Source of the DNA: an uncultured Oscillibacter sp.
GTDB taxonomy: Bacteria > Bacillota > Clostridia > Oscillospirales > Oscillospiraceae
DNA length: 30,931 nt
Assembly (NCBI GenBank): GCA_910587875.1
Contig: CAJUOD010000021.1
Location: forward strand, 1 to 30,931
Direction: 5' to 3'
The notes beneath the pieces are model-generated. The model did no database searches. It saw only the letters and a list, made by a program, of their open reading frames with translations, and was not told where the DNA came from. Each line of letters starts with the position of its first letter. Within the stretch, counting starts at the first letter, position 1. This document shows, one piece after another, positions 13,138 through 20,569 of this stretch. The position numbers and the translations under genes are program-made.

Positions 13138-15414
13138 CGCTTCCCGGAATTTCCGGTATAGGACGTGGGGCGTGATGGGGCAGGAATCGATGGCCACGCC
13201 GGTGGCGTTCAGGATGGCGTTCCGAATCGCCGGGGCGGGCGAACAGGCCGGCGGCTCGCCCAGGGCCTTGGTGCCGTAGGGAGACGTGGGCTCCGGGTTC
13301 TCCACAAAGCCAACCTCCAGGGCCGGGTGGTCCATGAAGGTGGACAGCTTGTAGTCCAGCAGGTTGTTGTTCAGAGGCTTTCCGGTCTTCTCGTCGAACT
13401 TCAATTCCTCGGAGAGGCCGTAGCCGATGGCCATGGACATGCCGCCGTGGACCTGGGCCTCCGCCAGGGCGGGGTTGATGAGGGTCCCGCAGTCGTGGAC
13501 GTTCACCAGCTTCAAAAGTTTCACCTTGCACATGGGGATGTCCACCTCCACCTCCGCGAAGGAACAGCCGAAGGAGTATGCGTTGCTCTTGATCTGGGCC
13601 GTGGTCTCGGCGGTGAGGTGCTGGCTGTGCTCCAGGGAGTAGAGGCTCTCCGTGGCCAGGTCTCCCAGGGATTTCAGGATTCTTCCGTCGCTCTTGCGGA
13701 CGATCTGCCCGTCCACCAGATCCAGGTTGGAGACGGGCATCCGGGTCTGCTCGTGGGCCACCGCCAGGATGCGCTCCCGGAGGGCCAGGGCGGTCTGCAT
13801 GATGGAGAATCCGCCGATGTAGGTCTGCCGGGAGGCGTAGGCCCCGGTGCCGAAGGGGGTGACGTCGGTATCCTGGGTGGAGACCACGTGGACGTCGCCC
13901 AGGGGAATCCCCACGGCGTCCGCCACCATTTGGGAGTAGGCCGTGTCGCAGCCCTGACCAATTTCCGTCTCGCCGGTCTGGAATTGGAGGGACCCGTCCT
14001 GGTTCAGCACCATGCGGCAGGAGGAGGACTCTAGGGAGATGGGCCACACGGCGGTGTTGTACCAAAAGACCGCCAGGCCCACGCCCTTCCGGACCGGGCC
14101 GGTCTGGTTCTGGTACTCCCGGAACTTCTTTTCAAAGTCCAGCAGCTCCAGGGCCTTGTCCATGCACTGGTTGAAGGTGTCGGCATACAGCTCGTTCTTG
14201 GAGAAGCCGTCCACATAGCCCACGGGCATGAGGTTCTTCCGTCGGAATTCCAGGGGGGACATGCCGATGGCCTTGCAGATGTCGTCAATGTGACTCTCCC
14301 CGGCAAACATGGCCTGGGGAATGCCGTAGCCCCGCATGGCCCCGGCGGAGGGCCGGTTGGTGTACACCGTCCAGCTGTCGCACTCCACGTTGGGGCAGGG
14401 ATAGAGCTGGGGGAAGGCGTTCATGCCCTTGGCAACAATGCCGTGGCCATGGGAGGCGTAGGCCCCCTGGTTGGAGAACGCCTCCAGCTTCCGGGCGACC
14501 AGCGTGCCGTCGGGCCGGACGTAGGAGATGATGTGGGTGCGGATGGCGTGGCGGACCCGGTTGGAGACGAAGGTCTCCTCCCGGCTGCACTCCAGCTTGA
14601 CGAGGCGCCCCCCGACTTGGGTGGAGCACCAGGCGCACAGGGGCTCATACAGCGCATCCTGCTTGTTGCCGAAGCCGCCGCCGATGTAGGGCTTGATGAG
14701 CCGGACCTTGCCCCAGGGGATCCCCAGGGCCTGGCCCACCACCCGGCGGACGATGTGCGGGATCTGGGTGGAGCTGACCACTACCACCCGGCCCGCCTCC
14801 TCATAGGCGAAACAGCCGTGGTTCTCGATGTGGCAGTGCTGCACCGTGGGGGTGTCGTACCAGCCCTCGACCCTGATGAGGCCGGGCTCCTGCCGGGCAG
14901 TTTCGTAGTCCCCCCGGCGGACGTCGGAGTGGGCCAGGATGTTGTTCTTCGCCCGCTCCTGAACCTGGGGCGCGCCGTCCTTCATGGCCTCCTGGACATC
15001 CAGGACGAAGGGCAGCTCCTCGTACTCGACCTTGAGGGCCCGGACGGCCTGGGCGGCGGCGATTTCATCCTCCGCGATGACCACGGCCACCTCGTCGCCG
15101 TAGTAGCGCACATGGCGGTTCAGCAGATGCCGGTCCGCCACGTCCTGGTGGTGGGGGTCCGTGGACCAGGGATGGCCCGCCGTGGGAAACTCAATATCCG
15201 GGACGTCGAAGCAGGTCAGGATCTTCACCACGCCGGGGATTTCCTCCGCCGCCGACGTGTCCACGGACTTCACGAAGCCGTGGGCGATGGTGGAATGGCA
15301 GATTTTCGCGATCAGGGCGCTGCGGTCACAGAGGTCGTCCATGTATTTGGCCCGGCCCGTGGCCTTCTCGTAGGCGTCCACCCGGATCACGCTCTTGCCG
15401 ACGCATTTGCTCAT
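13123..15414 (-). CDS. xdhA: Molybdenum hydroxylase, molybdopterin subunit (XdhA type)
   Basis: A 763-residue catalytic subunit of a three-component xanthine dehydrogenase-like enzyme, oxidising a purine or other N-heterocycle by hydroxylation. It opens SVIRVDAYEKATGRAKYMDD, the standard start of the aldehyde oxidase/XDH a/b hammerhead domain. Molybdopterin-binding motifs are PYIGGGFGNKQD (about 250), RPSAGAMRGYGIPQA (about 340) and GETEIGQGCDTAYSQMV (about 475). The catalytic glutamate is Glu720 in KALGEPPACSPAPAI. It is followed by xdhB and xdhC and is divergent from the mocA-like gene. The ribosome site is AGGAGGGC. Its 3' end is formed by a dispersed repeat, which may have replaced the original C-terminus by a few residues. 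True substrate is not certain; XDH-type is the best match. Confidence 0.93.
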   Translation of the reverse strand: MSKCVGKSVIRVDAYEKATGRAKYMDDLCDRSALIAKICHSTIAHGFVKSVDTSAAEEIPGVVKILTCFDVPDIEFPTAGHPWSTDPHHQDVADRHLLNRHVRYYGDEVAVVIAEDEIAAAQAVRALKVEYEELPFVLDVQEAMKDGAPQVQERAKNNILAHSDVRRGDYETARQEPGLIRVEGWYDTPTVQHCHIENHGCFAYEEAGRVVVVSSTQIPHIVRRVVGQALGIPWGKVRLIKPYIGGGFGNKQDALYEPLCAWCSTQVGGRLVKLECSREETFVSNRVRHAIRTHIISYVRPDGTLVARKLEAFSNQGAYASHGHGIVAKGMNAFPQLYPCPNVECDSWTVYTNRPSAGAMRGYGIPQAMFAGESHIDDICKAIGMSPLEFRRKNLMPVGYVDGFSKNELYADTFNQCMDKALELLDFEKKFREYQNQTGPVRKGVGLAVFWYNTAVWPISLESSSCRMVLNQDGSLQFQTGETEIGQGCDTAYSQMVADAVGIPLGDVHVVSTQDTDVTPFGTGAYASRQTYIGGFSIMQTALALRERILAVAHEQTRMPVSNLDLVDGQIVRKSDGRILKSLGDLATESLYSLEHSQHLTAETTAQIKSNAYSFGCSFAEVEVDIPMCKVKLLKLVNVHDCGTLINPALAEAQVHGGMSMAIGYGLSEELKFDEKTGKPLNNNLLDYKLSTFMDHPALEVGFVENPEPTSPYGTKALGEPPACSPAPAIRNAILNATGVAIDSCPITPHVLYRKFREAGYFS

Positions 15415-15464
15415 AGGGTGCCCTCCTTTTCTATTACAACTTCGCTCCCGGGGAAACAGGCCCC

Positions 15465-15494
15465 TTGACTGAACGGGAGAAAAGAGGATATACT
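15465..15494 (+). promoter_or_regulatory. Sigma-A promoter of the mocA-like gene
   Basis: TTGACT (15465-15470) and TATACT (15489-15494) separated by 18 bases, about 35 bases before the ATG. Confidence 0.65.
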
Positions 15495-15528
15495 CATTTC
15501 ATCAATCTGCTTACGGGGGTCGAAACGC

Positions 15529-16104
15529 ATGGCGCGGAAATTGGGCTGCGTGGTGATGGCGGCGGGAAACGCCCGCCGGTTCGGGGAAAACAAGCTGGCC
15601 GCCCGGCTTGACGGCCGGAGCCTCATCCTCCGGGCGCTGGAGGCGGTGCCCGCCGGGGAATTTGAAACCGTCGCCGTGGTGACGCAATACCCGGAGGTTA
15701 TGGAGCTGGCGGAACGCTTTGGCTTCTCCGCCGTCCGGAACGAACACCCGGACTGGGGCATCAGCCACACCATCCGCCTGGGGCTGGAGGCCCTGGGGGA
15801 CTGCGCCGGGGCCATGTTCCTGGTCAGCGACCAGCCGCTTCTGCGGCGGGAGAGCGTCCGGGCCCTGGCGGAGCTGTGGAAAAGCCGCCCCGAAAACATC
15901 GCCGCCCTGGCCCACAATGGGGTCCGGGGAAATCCCTGCGTCTTCCCCGCCCGCTTCTTTCCAGAGCTGCTGGCCCTCCAAGAGGACCGCGGGGGCAATA
16001 CCGTCATCCGGCGGCATGAGGAGGACCTCATTTTGCTGGAAGTCCCAAAACAGGAGCTGACGGACGTGGACACGCCGGAGGCGCTGAAAGAACTGAATCG
16101 GTAG
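15529..16104 (+). CDS. Molybdenum cofactor nucleotidyltransferase (MocA-like)
   Basis: A 191-residue MobA-like NTP transferase. The nucleotide-binding loop is VVMAAGNARRFGENKLAARL (residues 8-27), with the signature MAAG..RRFG.NKL; the metal-binding Asp is in FLVSDQPLL near residue 105, and the C-terminus has ELTDVDTPEAL. These enzymes attach CMP (MocA) or GMP to molybdopterin, and the MocA branch serves the xanthine dehydrogenase family. Its placement between two molybdenum hydroxylases and its divergent promoter with xdhA fit MocA and cofactor delivery to both. A role restricted to selenium-dependent hydroxylases is possible, because MocA-like genes accompany them, but yqeB, yqeC and xdhC-like maturation genes are not in the window. 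Confidence 0.9.
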   Translation: MARKLGCVVMAAGNARRFGENKLAARLDGRSLILRALEAVPAGEFETVAVVTQYPEVMELAERFGFSAVRNEHPDWGISHTIRLGLEALGDCAGAMFLVSDQPLLRRESVRALAELWKSRPENIAALAHNGVRGNPCVFPARFFPELLALQEDRGGNTVIRRHEEDLILLEVPKQELTDVDTPEALKELNR

Positions 16105-16110
16105 GGTTTC

Positions 16111-16140
16111 AGCCGGGGCGGCAAACCGCCCCGGCTTTTG
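16111..16140 (+). terminator. Terminator after the mocA-like gene
   Basis: AGCCGGGGCGG and CCGCCCCGGCT form an 11 base-pair perfect stem with a CAAA loop followed by TTTTG. It separates the gene from the convergent 850-residue hydroxylase gene that ends at 16144. Confidence 0.9.
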
Positions 16141-16143
16141 CCG

Positions 16144-18696
16144 TCACTTTTTCGCGTAGGGGGTCCCCTCCAAAGGCAGGGAGGTCCGGCGCTTCCCGTC
16201 GTAGCGGAAATAGGCGTCCGCGATGGCAGGGGCCGTGGGGATGGACGTGATCTCCCCGATGCCGATGGCCCCGCAGGCCACGTTCAGCCCCGGCTTTTCC
16301 ACAATGATAGGCGTAATTTCCGGAATCTGATTGGCCCGGAACAGGCCCAGGGTGCCGAACTTCACATTGGGCTTGCAGTCCTCCAGGGGGTAGCGCTCCG
16401 TCAGGGCGAAGCCCATGGACATGACCACACCACCCTCGATCTGGCCCTCCACCGAGAGGGGATTCACCGCCTTGCCCACGTCGTGGGCGGCGACAATTTG
16501 CTTCAGCTTTCCGTCATCGTCCAGGATACACACCTGAGTGGCGTAGCCGTAGGCGATATGGCTGACGGGATTGGGCACGTCGGCCCCCAGGGGGTCCGTC
16601 TTGCCCAGATACTCGCCGTAGAACTCCTTCCCATTCAGGGAGGCCAGGCCCCCCTCCTCCAGGGCGGCCCTCAGGCCCTCACAGGCCCGGCGGCAGGCCT
16701 CGCCGGTGAACAGGGTCTGGCGGGAGCCGGAGGTGGTGCCGGAGTCCGGCGCGAAATAGGTGTTGGACCGCTCGTAGACGATGTCCTCATGCCGGAGGCC
16801 CGTCTGGTCGCAGATCATCTGGGTCAGCACGGTGCCCAGGCCCTGGCCGATGCAGGAGGCCCCGGCGAAGATGTGGACCTTCCCGTCCTCCACCGTCAGG
16901 CGGACCCGGCCCGTGTCCGGGATGCCCACGCCCACACCGGCGTTTTTCATGGCGCAGGCCAGTCCCGCGTACTTGGCCTTTTCATAGTAGGGCTTCACCG
17001 CCTCCAGGGTCTCCGCCAGGCCGGTGGATTCGTCCACAATCTGGCCGTTGGGCAGCTCCTGGCCGGGACGGATGGCGTTGCGGTAACGGATCTCCCAGGG
17101 GCTGATCCCCACCACGTCCGCCATTTGGTTCAGGAGGCTCTCAATGCAGAAGCAGGTCTGGGTGACGCCGAAGCCCCGGAAGGCCCCGGCGGGGGGATTG
17201 TTGGTATACCAGGCCCAGCCGTCGATCTCAAAGTTCTGGTAGTTGTAGGGCCCGGCGGCGTGGGTGCAGGCCCGCTCCAGCACCGGGCCGCCCAGGGAGG
17301 CGTAGGCCCCGGTGTCCGCCACCACGCTGGCCTTGACGCCCTGGATGATCCCGTTCTCGTCGCAGCCCAGGGTGAACTCCATCTCCATGGGGTGCCGCTT
17401 GGGGTGGATCAGGATGCTCTCCGCCCGGCTGAGCTTCACCTTCACCGGGCGCTTCGTCAGGTAGGCAACCAGCGCGGCGTGGTGCTGGACCGTCACATCC
17501 TCCTTGCCGCCGAAGCCGCCGCCCACCAGGCAGTTTTGGACCTTCACCTTCTCCGGCGGGAGGCCCAGCATCCCCATGGTCTCGTGCTGGGTGTCGTAGG
17601 CCCCCTGGTCCGTGGACAGCACCATAATTCCCCCGTCCCCGTCGGGATAGGCCACGGCGCACTCCGGCTCCAGGAAGGCGTGCTCCGTCCAGGGGGTGGA
17701 GAACTTCTCCGTCAGCACGTGCGCACTCTTGGCGATGGCCGCCGCCGGGTCTCCCCGCTGGATGTGCTTGTGGGCCAGCAGGTTCCCCTCCCGGTGGACC
17801 AGGGGGGCGTTCTCCGCCATGGCCTCCTGGGGATTGCGGACCATGGGAAGTTCCTCATAATCCACCTTCACCAGGGCCTTGGCCTTGGCTAGTATCTCTG
17901 CGTCTTCGGCAGCCACAATGCACACGGCGTCGCCCAGGTAGTGGGTGATGTCCCCTGCGGCGATCATAGTGTCCCAGTCCTTTTTGAGGTGGCCCACCTT
18001 GTTGCTCCCGGGGATATCGGCGGCGGTGAAGACCCCCACCACGCCGGGAAGCCGCTTGGCCTCCTCGGTGTGGATCGCCAGCACCCGGGCCCGGGGATAC
18101 GCGGACCGGACGGCGGAGGCGTAGATCATGCCGTCCATATAAATATCGTCGGGGTAGACGCCCGTACCGGTGACCTTCTCCTCCACGTCCACCCGGGGCA
18201 CCCGGGCCCCCAGGGACCAGTCGGAGGGGATCTCCGGCACCTCTCCGGCCCGGAGCAGCTCCGCCGCCAGGAGGATGGCGTCAATGATTTTCACATAGCC
18301 GGTGCACCGGCAGATGTTGTTGCGGATGGCAAAGGCCGCTTCCTCCCGGGTGGGATTTTGGTTCCCGTCCAGCAGGGCCTTGGCGCACATGACCATGCCG
18401 GGGATGCAGAAGCCGCACTGAACCGCCCCGGCCTGGCCGAAGGCGTATGTATAGGCCCGTCTTTCAAAGTCCGTCAAGCCCTCCACGGTGAGGACGCTCT
18501 TCCCCTCCAGCTTGTCTGTCTGGGGGATGCACGCCCGGGTGGGCTTGCCGTCGATGAGCACCGTGCAGGTGCCGCAGGCCCCCTCGCTGCATCCGTCCTT
18601 TACGGAGGTCAGTCCCAAATCGTCCCGCAGAAAGCGGATCAGCTTTTGGTTCTTCTCCACGGTCACAGGTCTGCCGTTTACGGTAAATGCTGCCAT
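16144..18696 (-). CDS. Single-chain 2Fe-2S/molybdenum hydroxylase, selenium-dependent XDH type
   Basis: An 850-residue fusion of a 2Fe-2S domain (residues 1-150) to a molybdopterin domain (about 170-850), with no FAD domain. Clusters are held by Cys36, 41, 44, 56 and by Cys94, 97, 129, 131. Catalytic-domain motifs include CLVGGGFGGKEDVTVQHHAAL, here split as VGGGFGGKED, then PPAGAFRGFGVTQ, ASCIGQGLGTVLTQM and the catalytic Glu815 in IGIGEITSIPTAPAI. Length and domain order match the selenium-dependent xanthine dehydrogenase family, in which a labile selenium ligand, not selenocysteine, is carried at the molybdenum. It must use an external flavoprotein or other electron partner, possibly XdhB. 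The ATG at 18696 is preceded by AAGGAGTT. A good promoter and a perfect 16-base palindrome lie upstream. Selenium dependence is inferred from architecture only. Confidence 0.87.
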   Translation of the reverse strand: MAAFTVNGRPVTVEKNQKLIRFLRDDLGLTSVKDGCSEGACGTCTVLIDGKPTRACIPQTDKLEGKSVLTVEGLTDFERRAYTYAFGQAGAVQCGFCIPGMVMCAKALLDGNQNPTREEAAFAIRNNICRCTGYVKIIDAILLAAELLRAGEVPEIPSDWSLGARVPRVDVEEKVTGTGVYPDDIYMDGMIYASAVRSAYPRARVLAIHTEEAKRLPGVVGVFTAADIPGSNKVGHLKKDWDTMIAAGDITHYLGDAVCIVAAEDAEILAKAKALVKVDYEELPMVRNPQEAMAENAPLVHREGNLLAHKHIQRGDPAAAIAKSAHVLTEKFSTPWTEHAFLEPECAVAYPDGDGGIMVLSTDQGAYDTQHETMGMLGLPPEKVKVQNCLVGGGFGGKEDVTVQHHAALVAYLTKRPVKVKLSRAESILIHPKRHPMEMEFTLGCDENGIIQGVKASVVADTGAYASLGGPVLERACTHAAGPYNYQNFEIDGWAWYTNNPPAGAFRGFGVTQTCFCIESLLNQMADVVGISPWEIRYRNAIRPGQELPNGQIVDESTGLAETLEAVKPYYEKAKYAGLACAMKNAGVGVGIPDTGRVRLTVEDGKVHIFAGASCIGQGLGTVLTQMICDQTGLRHEDIVYERSNTYFAPDSGTTSGSRQTLFTGEACRRACEGLRAALEEGGLASLNGKEFYGEYLGKTDPLGADVPNPVSHIAYGYATQVCILDDDGKLKQIVAAHDVGKAVNPLSVEGQIEGGVVMSMGFALTERYPLEDCKPNVKFGTLGLFRANQIPEITPIIVEKPGLNVACGAIGIGEITSIPTAPAIADAYFRYDGKRRTSLPLEGTPYAKK

Positions 18697-18750
18697 AAAA
18701 AACTCCTTGCTTCCGTGCCCGCCCTCGGTCCCACGGCCATGTCGTATTCA

Positions 18751-18766
18751 GAAAGGTCGACCTTTC
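18751..18766. promoter_or_regulatory. Perfect 16-bp palindrome, candidate operator
   Basis: GAAAGGTCGACCTTTC is self-complementary over all 16 bases. It lies 11 bases downstream of the -10 element of the hydroxylase promoter, so a bound dimer would block transcription at its start. No matching regulator is recognised in the window. Confidence 0.6.
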
Positions 18767-18777
18767 CGTTGTTGTCT

Positions 18778-18806
18778 ATTATACATGAAGGTTGACCCAT
18801 AATCAA
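18778..18806 (-). promoter_or_regulatory. Sigma-A promoter of the single-chain hydroxylase gene
   Basis: Minus strand TTGATT (18801-18806), 17 bases, TATAAT (18778-18783), about 80 bases before the ATG. Confidence 0.8.
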
Positions 18807-18836
18807 GGACACTTTTGTCATTTCGTTATTCTATGT

Positions 18837-19466
18837 TTAGTCTAACGGCGGCAACTCCCAGCCCACGGCCAGGGCCCCCTTTCGGACCGTGATCCGGGCT
18901 TCCGGTTCCAGGATGTGGTTGCTGACGCCCAGGGGGAACTCCGGGGTCAGCACGGCGTCCTTCAGGGGGTACTGGAAGCCCTCCTCGTCCACGCCCTCGG
19001 CCCGGTCCCCCAGGCAGAAGGCGGAGAACAGTCCCCAGTCCACCGTCCTGGGCACCGTCAGCGCCTCGTTCTCCAGGACGGTCCAGACGAAGTCGTCGTC
19101 ATACAGGAAGCCCCTGGCCCCCCTCCGGCGGAGGAAGAGCAGGGACTGGAGGTTCGCCAGGGTGTGGTCCAGGCGCTTGCCGCCGGTGCCGCCGTAAATA
19201 TAAAAGGTGTCGCACGATTGTTCCAGTCCCGCCTTGAGGGCCGCCAGGGTGTCCGTGTCGTCCTTCTCCACCGGCAGGCGGCGGACCTGGGCGAAGCCCT
19301 CCGGGGGCTCCATGGAGTCGAAGTCTCCCAGGAGGAGGTCCGGCGAAATCCCCTCCCTCAGGCAGATCCGATAGCCCGCGTCGGCGGCGATGATGAGGTC
19401 GCCGGGGGTGGGGCGCTCCCGCAGGCCGTAAAAGCTCCCGGCGGCAAAGATAAAACAGCGTCTCAT
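18837..19466 (-). CDS. thiN: Thiamine diphosphokinase
   Basis: A 209-residue thiamine pyrophosphokinase, which transfers pyrophosphate from ATP to thiamine to make the cofactor TPP. The catalytic N-terminal domain contains IIAADAGYRICLREGISPDL and LLGDFDSM (residues 45-52), then VEKDDTDTLAALKAGL (66-81), and the GGTGGKRLDHTLANL loop (92-106). The C-terminal beta-sandwich ends GVSNHILEPEARITVRKGAL. These are the full set of TPK signatures. The ATG at 19466 has an AAGGAGAG site; the open frame continues upstream only as the shadow of the regulator gene. No TPP riboswitch is visible before it. Neighbours show no functional link to thiamine. Confidence 0.95.
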   Translation of the reverse strand: MRRCFIFAAGSFYGLRERPTPGDLIIAADAGYRICLREGISPDLLLGDFDSMEPPEGFAQVRRLPVEKDDTDTLAALKAGLEQSCDTFYIYGGTGGKRLDHTLANLQSLLFLRRRGARGFLYDDDFVWTVLENEALTVPRTVDWGLFSAFCLGDRAEGVDEEGFQYPLKDAVLTPEFPLGVSNHILEPEARITVRKGALAVGWELPPLD

Positions 19467-19537
19467 ATGCGGCTCTCCTTGGCGGCGTTTTTTAATATCC
19501 TGATTATACCATCTCCGCCGGGAAAACGCCAGCCCTT

Positions 19538-19783
19538 TCACGGGTCCTTCCCCAGGGCCCGCTCGATGTCCAGGACGATGTCGCTCATTTTCACGTCCAG
19601 CGCCAGGCTGATCCGGTACAGCGTCTCCAGCGTGGGCTTCCGCTCGCCCCGCTCGATGGCGCTGAGGTGGGTTCTGCCGATGTCCGCCAGGCCGCTCAGC
19701 ACCTCCTGGGTCACACCCTTCCGAAGCCGGTAGGCGGCGATCACCTCGCCCACCGCCACGGAATCCAAGCGCATCTCGCTCAT
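19538..19783 (-). CDS. XRE family helix-turn-helix regulator
   Basis: An 81-residue single-domain Cro/C1-type DNA-binding protein. The five-helix fold is evident: VAVGEVIAAYRLRKGVTQEVL, here followed by SGLADIGRTHLSAIERGERK and PTLETLYRISLALDVKMSDI. The recognition helix is in the GRTHLSAIERG segment. No effector domain is attached. The ATG at 19783 is preferred because AGAGG lies 8 bases before it; an ATG two codons earlier is too close. It is divergent from the small membrane protein gene at 19919, with a strong sigma-A promoter for that gene in the shared region, so it may regulate that neighbour. It precedes thiN on the same strand by 71 bases. Confidence 0.88.
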   Translation of the reverse strand: MSEMRLDSVAVGEVIAAYRLRKGVTQEVLSGLADIGRTHLSAIERGERKPTLETLYRISLALDVKMSDIVLDIERALGKDP

Positions 19784-19839
19784 GTTCATCACCTCTTGAA
19801 AAGTGTATCCGAAAACAAGACGGCCCCTGAACGCATATG

Positions 19840-19868
19840 TTGACATTTGAATACTTATGTGTTACTAT
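19840..19868 (+). promoter_or_regulatory. Sigma-A promoter of the DUF5684-like gene
   Basis: A perfect TTGACA (19840-19845), 17 bases, TACTAT (19863-19868), about 50 bases before the ATG. The surrounding AT-rich sequence could also hold operator sites for the divergent XRE regulator. Confidence 0.75.
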
Positions 19869-19918
19869 TTTCCGCAAGAATGCTCAGGATTCACCATGGG
19901 GAGAGATGGGAGGCGGAT

Positions 19919-20257
19919 ATGTCCGGAATCATTGCCGCGGCGCTTCTGCTCTGGCTCGCCGGGACGGCGGGACGGTGGCGCTGCTTCCAAAAAATGGGCT
20001 GCCGGGGCTGGGAGGCGGCGGTGCCGGTCTACCGGACCTGGCTGCTCTTCCACGAGCTATACGGCAGCGGGCGGCGGATGCTCCGGCTGCTTCTGCCCCT
20101 CTATAATGTGTACATCTACCTCCGATACGGCGCCGACCTGGCCCTCGCCTTCAACCGCGGCGCCTGGTTCGGCCTGGGGCTGGCGCTGCTGCCCTGCCTC
20201 TTCTTCCCCATCCTGGGCTTTGGCAGGGCGGTCTACCTGGACGGCAGCGCCCAATAA
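19919..20257 (+). CDS. Small membrane protein, DUF5684-like
   Basis: A 112-residue hydrophobic protein with three likely membrane helices: IIAAALLLWLAGTAG (3-17), MLRLLLPLYNVYIYLRYG (about 55-72) and FGLGLALLPCLFFPILGFG (about 85-103). The pattern KMGCRGWEAAVPVYRTWLLF, a lysine- and tryptophan-containing loop before a helix starting IPFYN-like residues, fits DUF5684 proteins, whose members carry 'AGxxGWxxxIPxYNxxxL'. Function is unknown. The ATG has GGGAGG 7 bases upstream. It has its own promoter and is followed by a terminator, so it is a single-gene unit, possibly controlled by the divergent XRE protein. Confidence 0.7.
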   Translation: MSGIIAAALLLWLAGTAGRWRCFQKMGCRGWEAAVPVYRTWLLFHELYGSGRRMLRLLLPLYNVYIYLRYGADLALAFNRGAWFGLGLALLPCLFFPILGFGRAVYLDGSAQ

Positions 20258-20273
20258 AATCCATAGCCCCTTG

Positions 20274-20307
20274 AAAACGGTCCGTCAAACCGGGCCGTTT
20301 TTTTGTT
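20274..20307 (+). terminator. Rho-independent terminator
   Basis: AAAACGGTCCG pairs with CGGGCCGTTTT (one G-T pair) and runs into seven T. It ends the DUF5684-like transcript just before the SOS-type promoter. Confidence 0.85.
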
Positions 20308-20314
20308 TTCCCCC

Positions 20315-20343
20315 TTGACAAGAACGATTGTTCGAGTTACAAT
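20315..20343 (+). promoter_or_regulatory. Consensus sigma-A promoter of the DNA-repair operon
   Basis: A perfect TTGACA (20315-20320), 17 bases, TACAAT (20338-20343). It is one of the strongest promoters in the window and is overlapped by a LexA-type box, as expected of a tightly repressed SOS gene. Confidence 0.88.
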
Positions 20344-20363
20344 AACAATCGAACAGATTTTCT
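20321..20363 (+). promoter_or_regulatory. Two LexA/DinR-type boxes
   Basis: Box 1, AGAACGATTGTTCG (20321-20334), lies between the -35 and -10 elements; box 2, CGAACAGATTTTCT (20350-20363), lies just after the -10. Each matches the Gram-positive LexA consensus CGAACRNRYGTTYG at 12 of 14 positions, and box 1 has the intact GAAC-N4-GTTC core. Together they predict LexA repression and induction by DNA damage. Confidence 0.75.
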
Positions 20364-20380
20364 ATTAGGAGGGTTTTTCC

Positions 20381-20569
20381 ATGACCGGCTGGACTTTATT
20401 CTTTACGCTCCTGGGCGTGGCCATCCTCACCGCTCAGCTCTTCCGCCTTATCGATTTCATCGAGCGGCCCGCCCGCCGCTCCCGCAGGGCGGCCTGTCTC
20501 CCGGCGGCCTGGAACGTCCGGCTCTGGGACAGCCTGAACAAGAAGCCATGGACGTCCTGGAGAAGCTGA
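20381..20569 (+). CDS. 62-residue single-pass membrane peptide, SOS operon
   Basis: A short protein with one N-terminal membrane helix (WTLFFTLLGVAILTAQLF) followed by a basic stretch ERPARRSRRAACL and a tail WNVRLWDSLNKKPWTSWRS. It starts at an ATG 7 bases after AGGAGGG and directly behind the LexA-box promoter. Its last 22 bases overlap the start of the radical SAM gene in another frame, so the two are translationally linked. No family is recognised. In position and topology it recalls SOS-induced single-pass membrane peptides such as the division inhibitor YneA, but it has no LysM domain and no visible sequence similarity, so that role is only a possibility. Confidence 0.65.
   Translation: MTGWTLFFTLLGVAILTAQLFRLIDFIERPARRSRRAACLPAAWNVRLWDSLNKKPWTSWRS

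Noticed and set aside
16138..17892. A plus-strand open frame of 584 codons opposite the single-chain hydroxylase
   Set aside because: Antisense shadow of a gene with all cofactor motifs intact.
19467..19877. Long N-terminal extension of thiamine diphosphokinase
   Set aside because: It is a shadow of the XRE regulator gene in another frame; the TPK domain starts at the ATG at 19466 with its own ribosome site.
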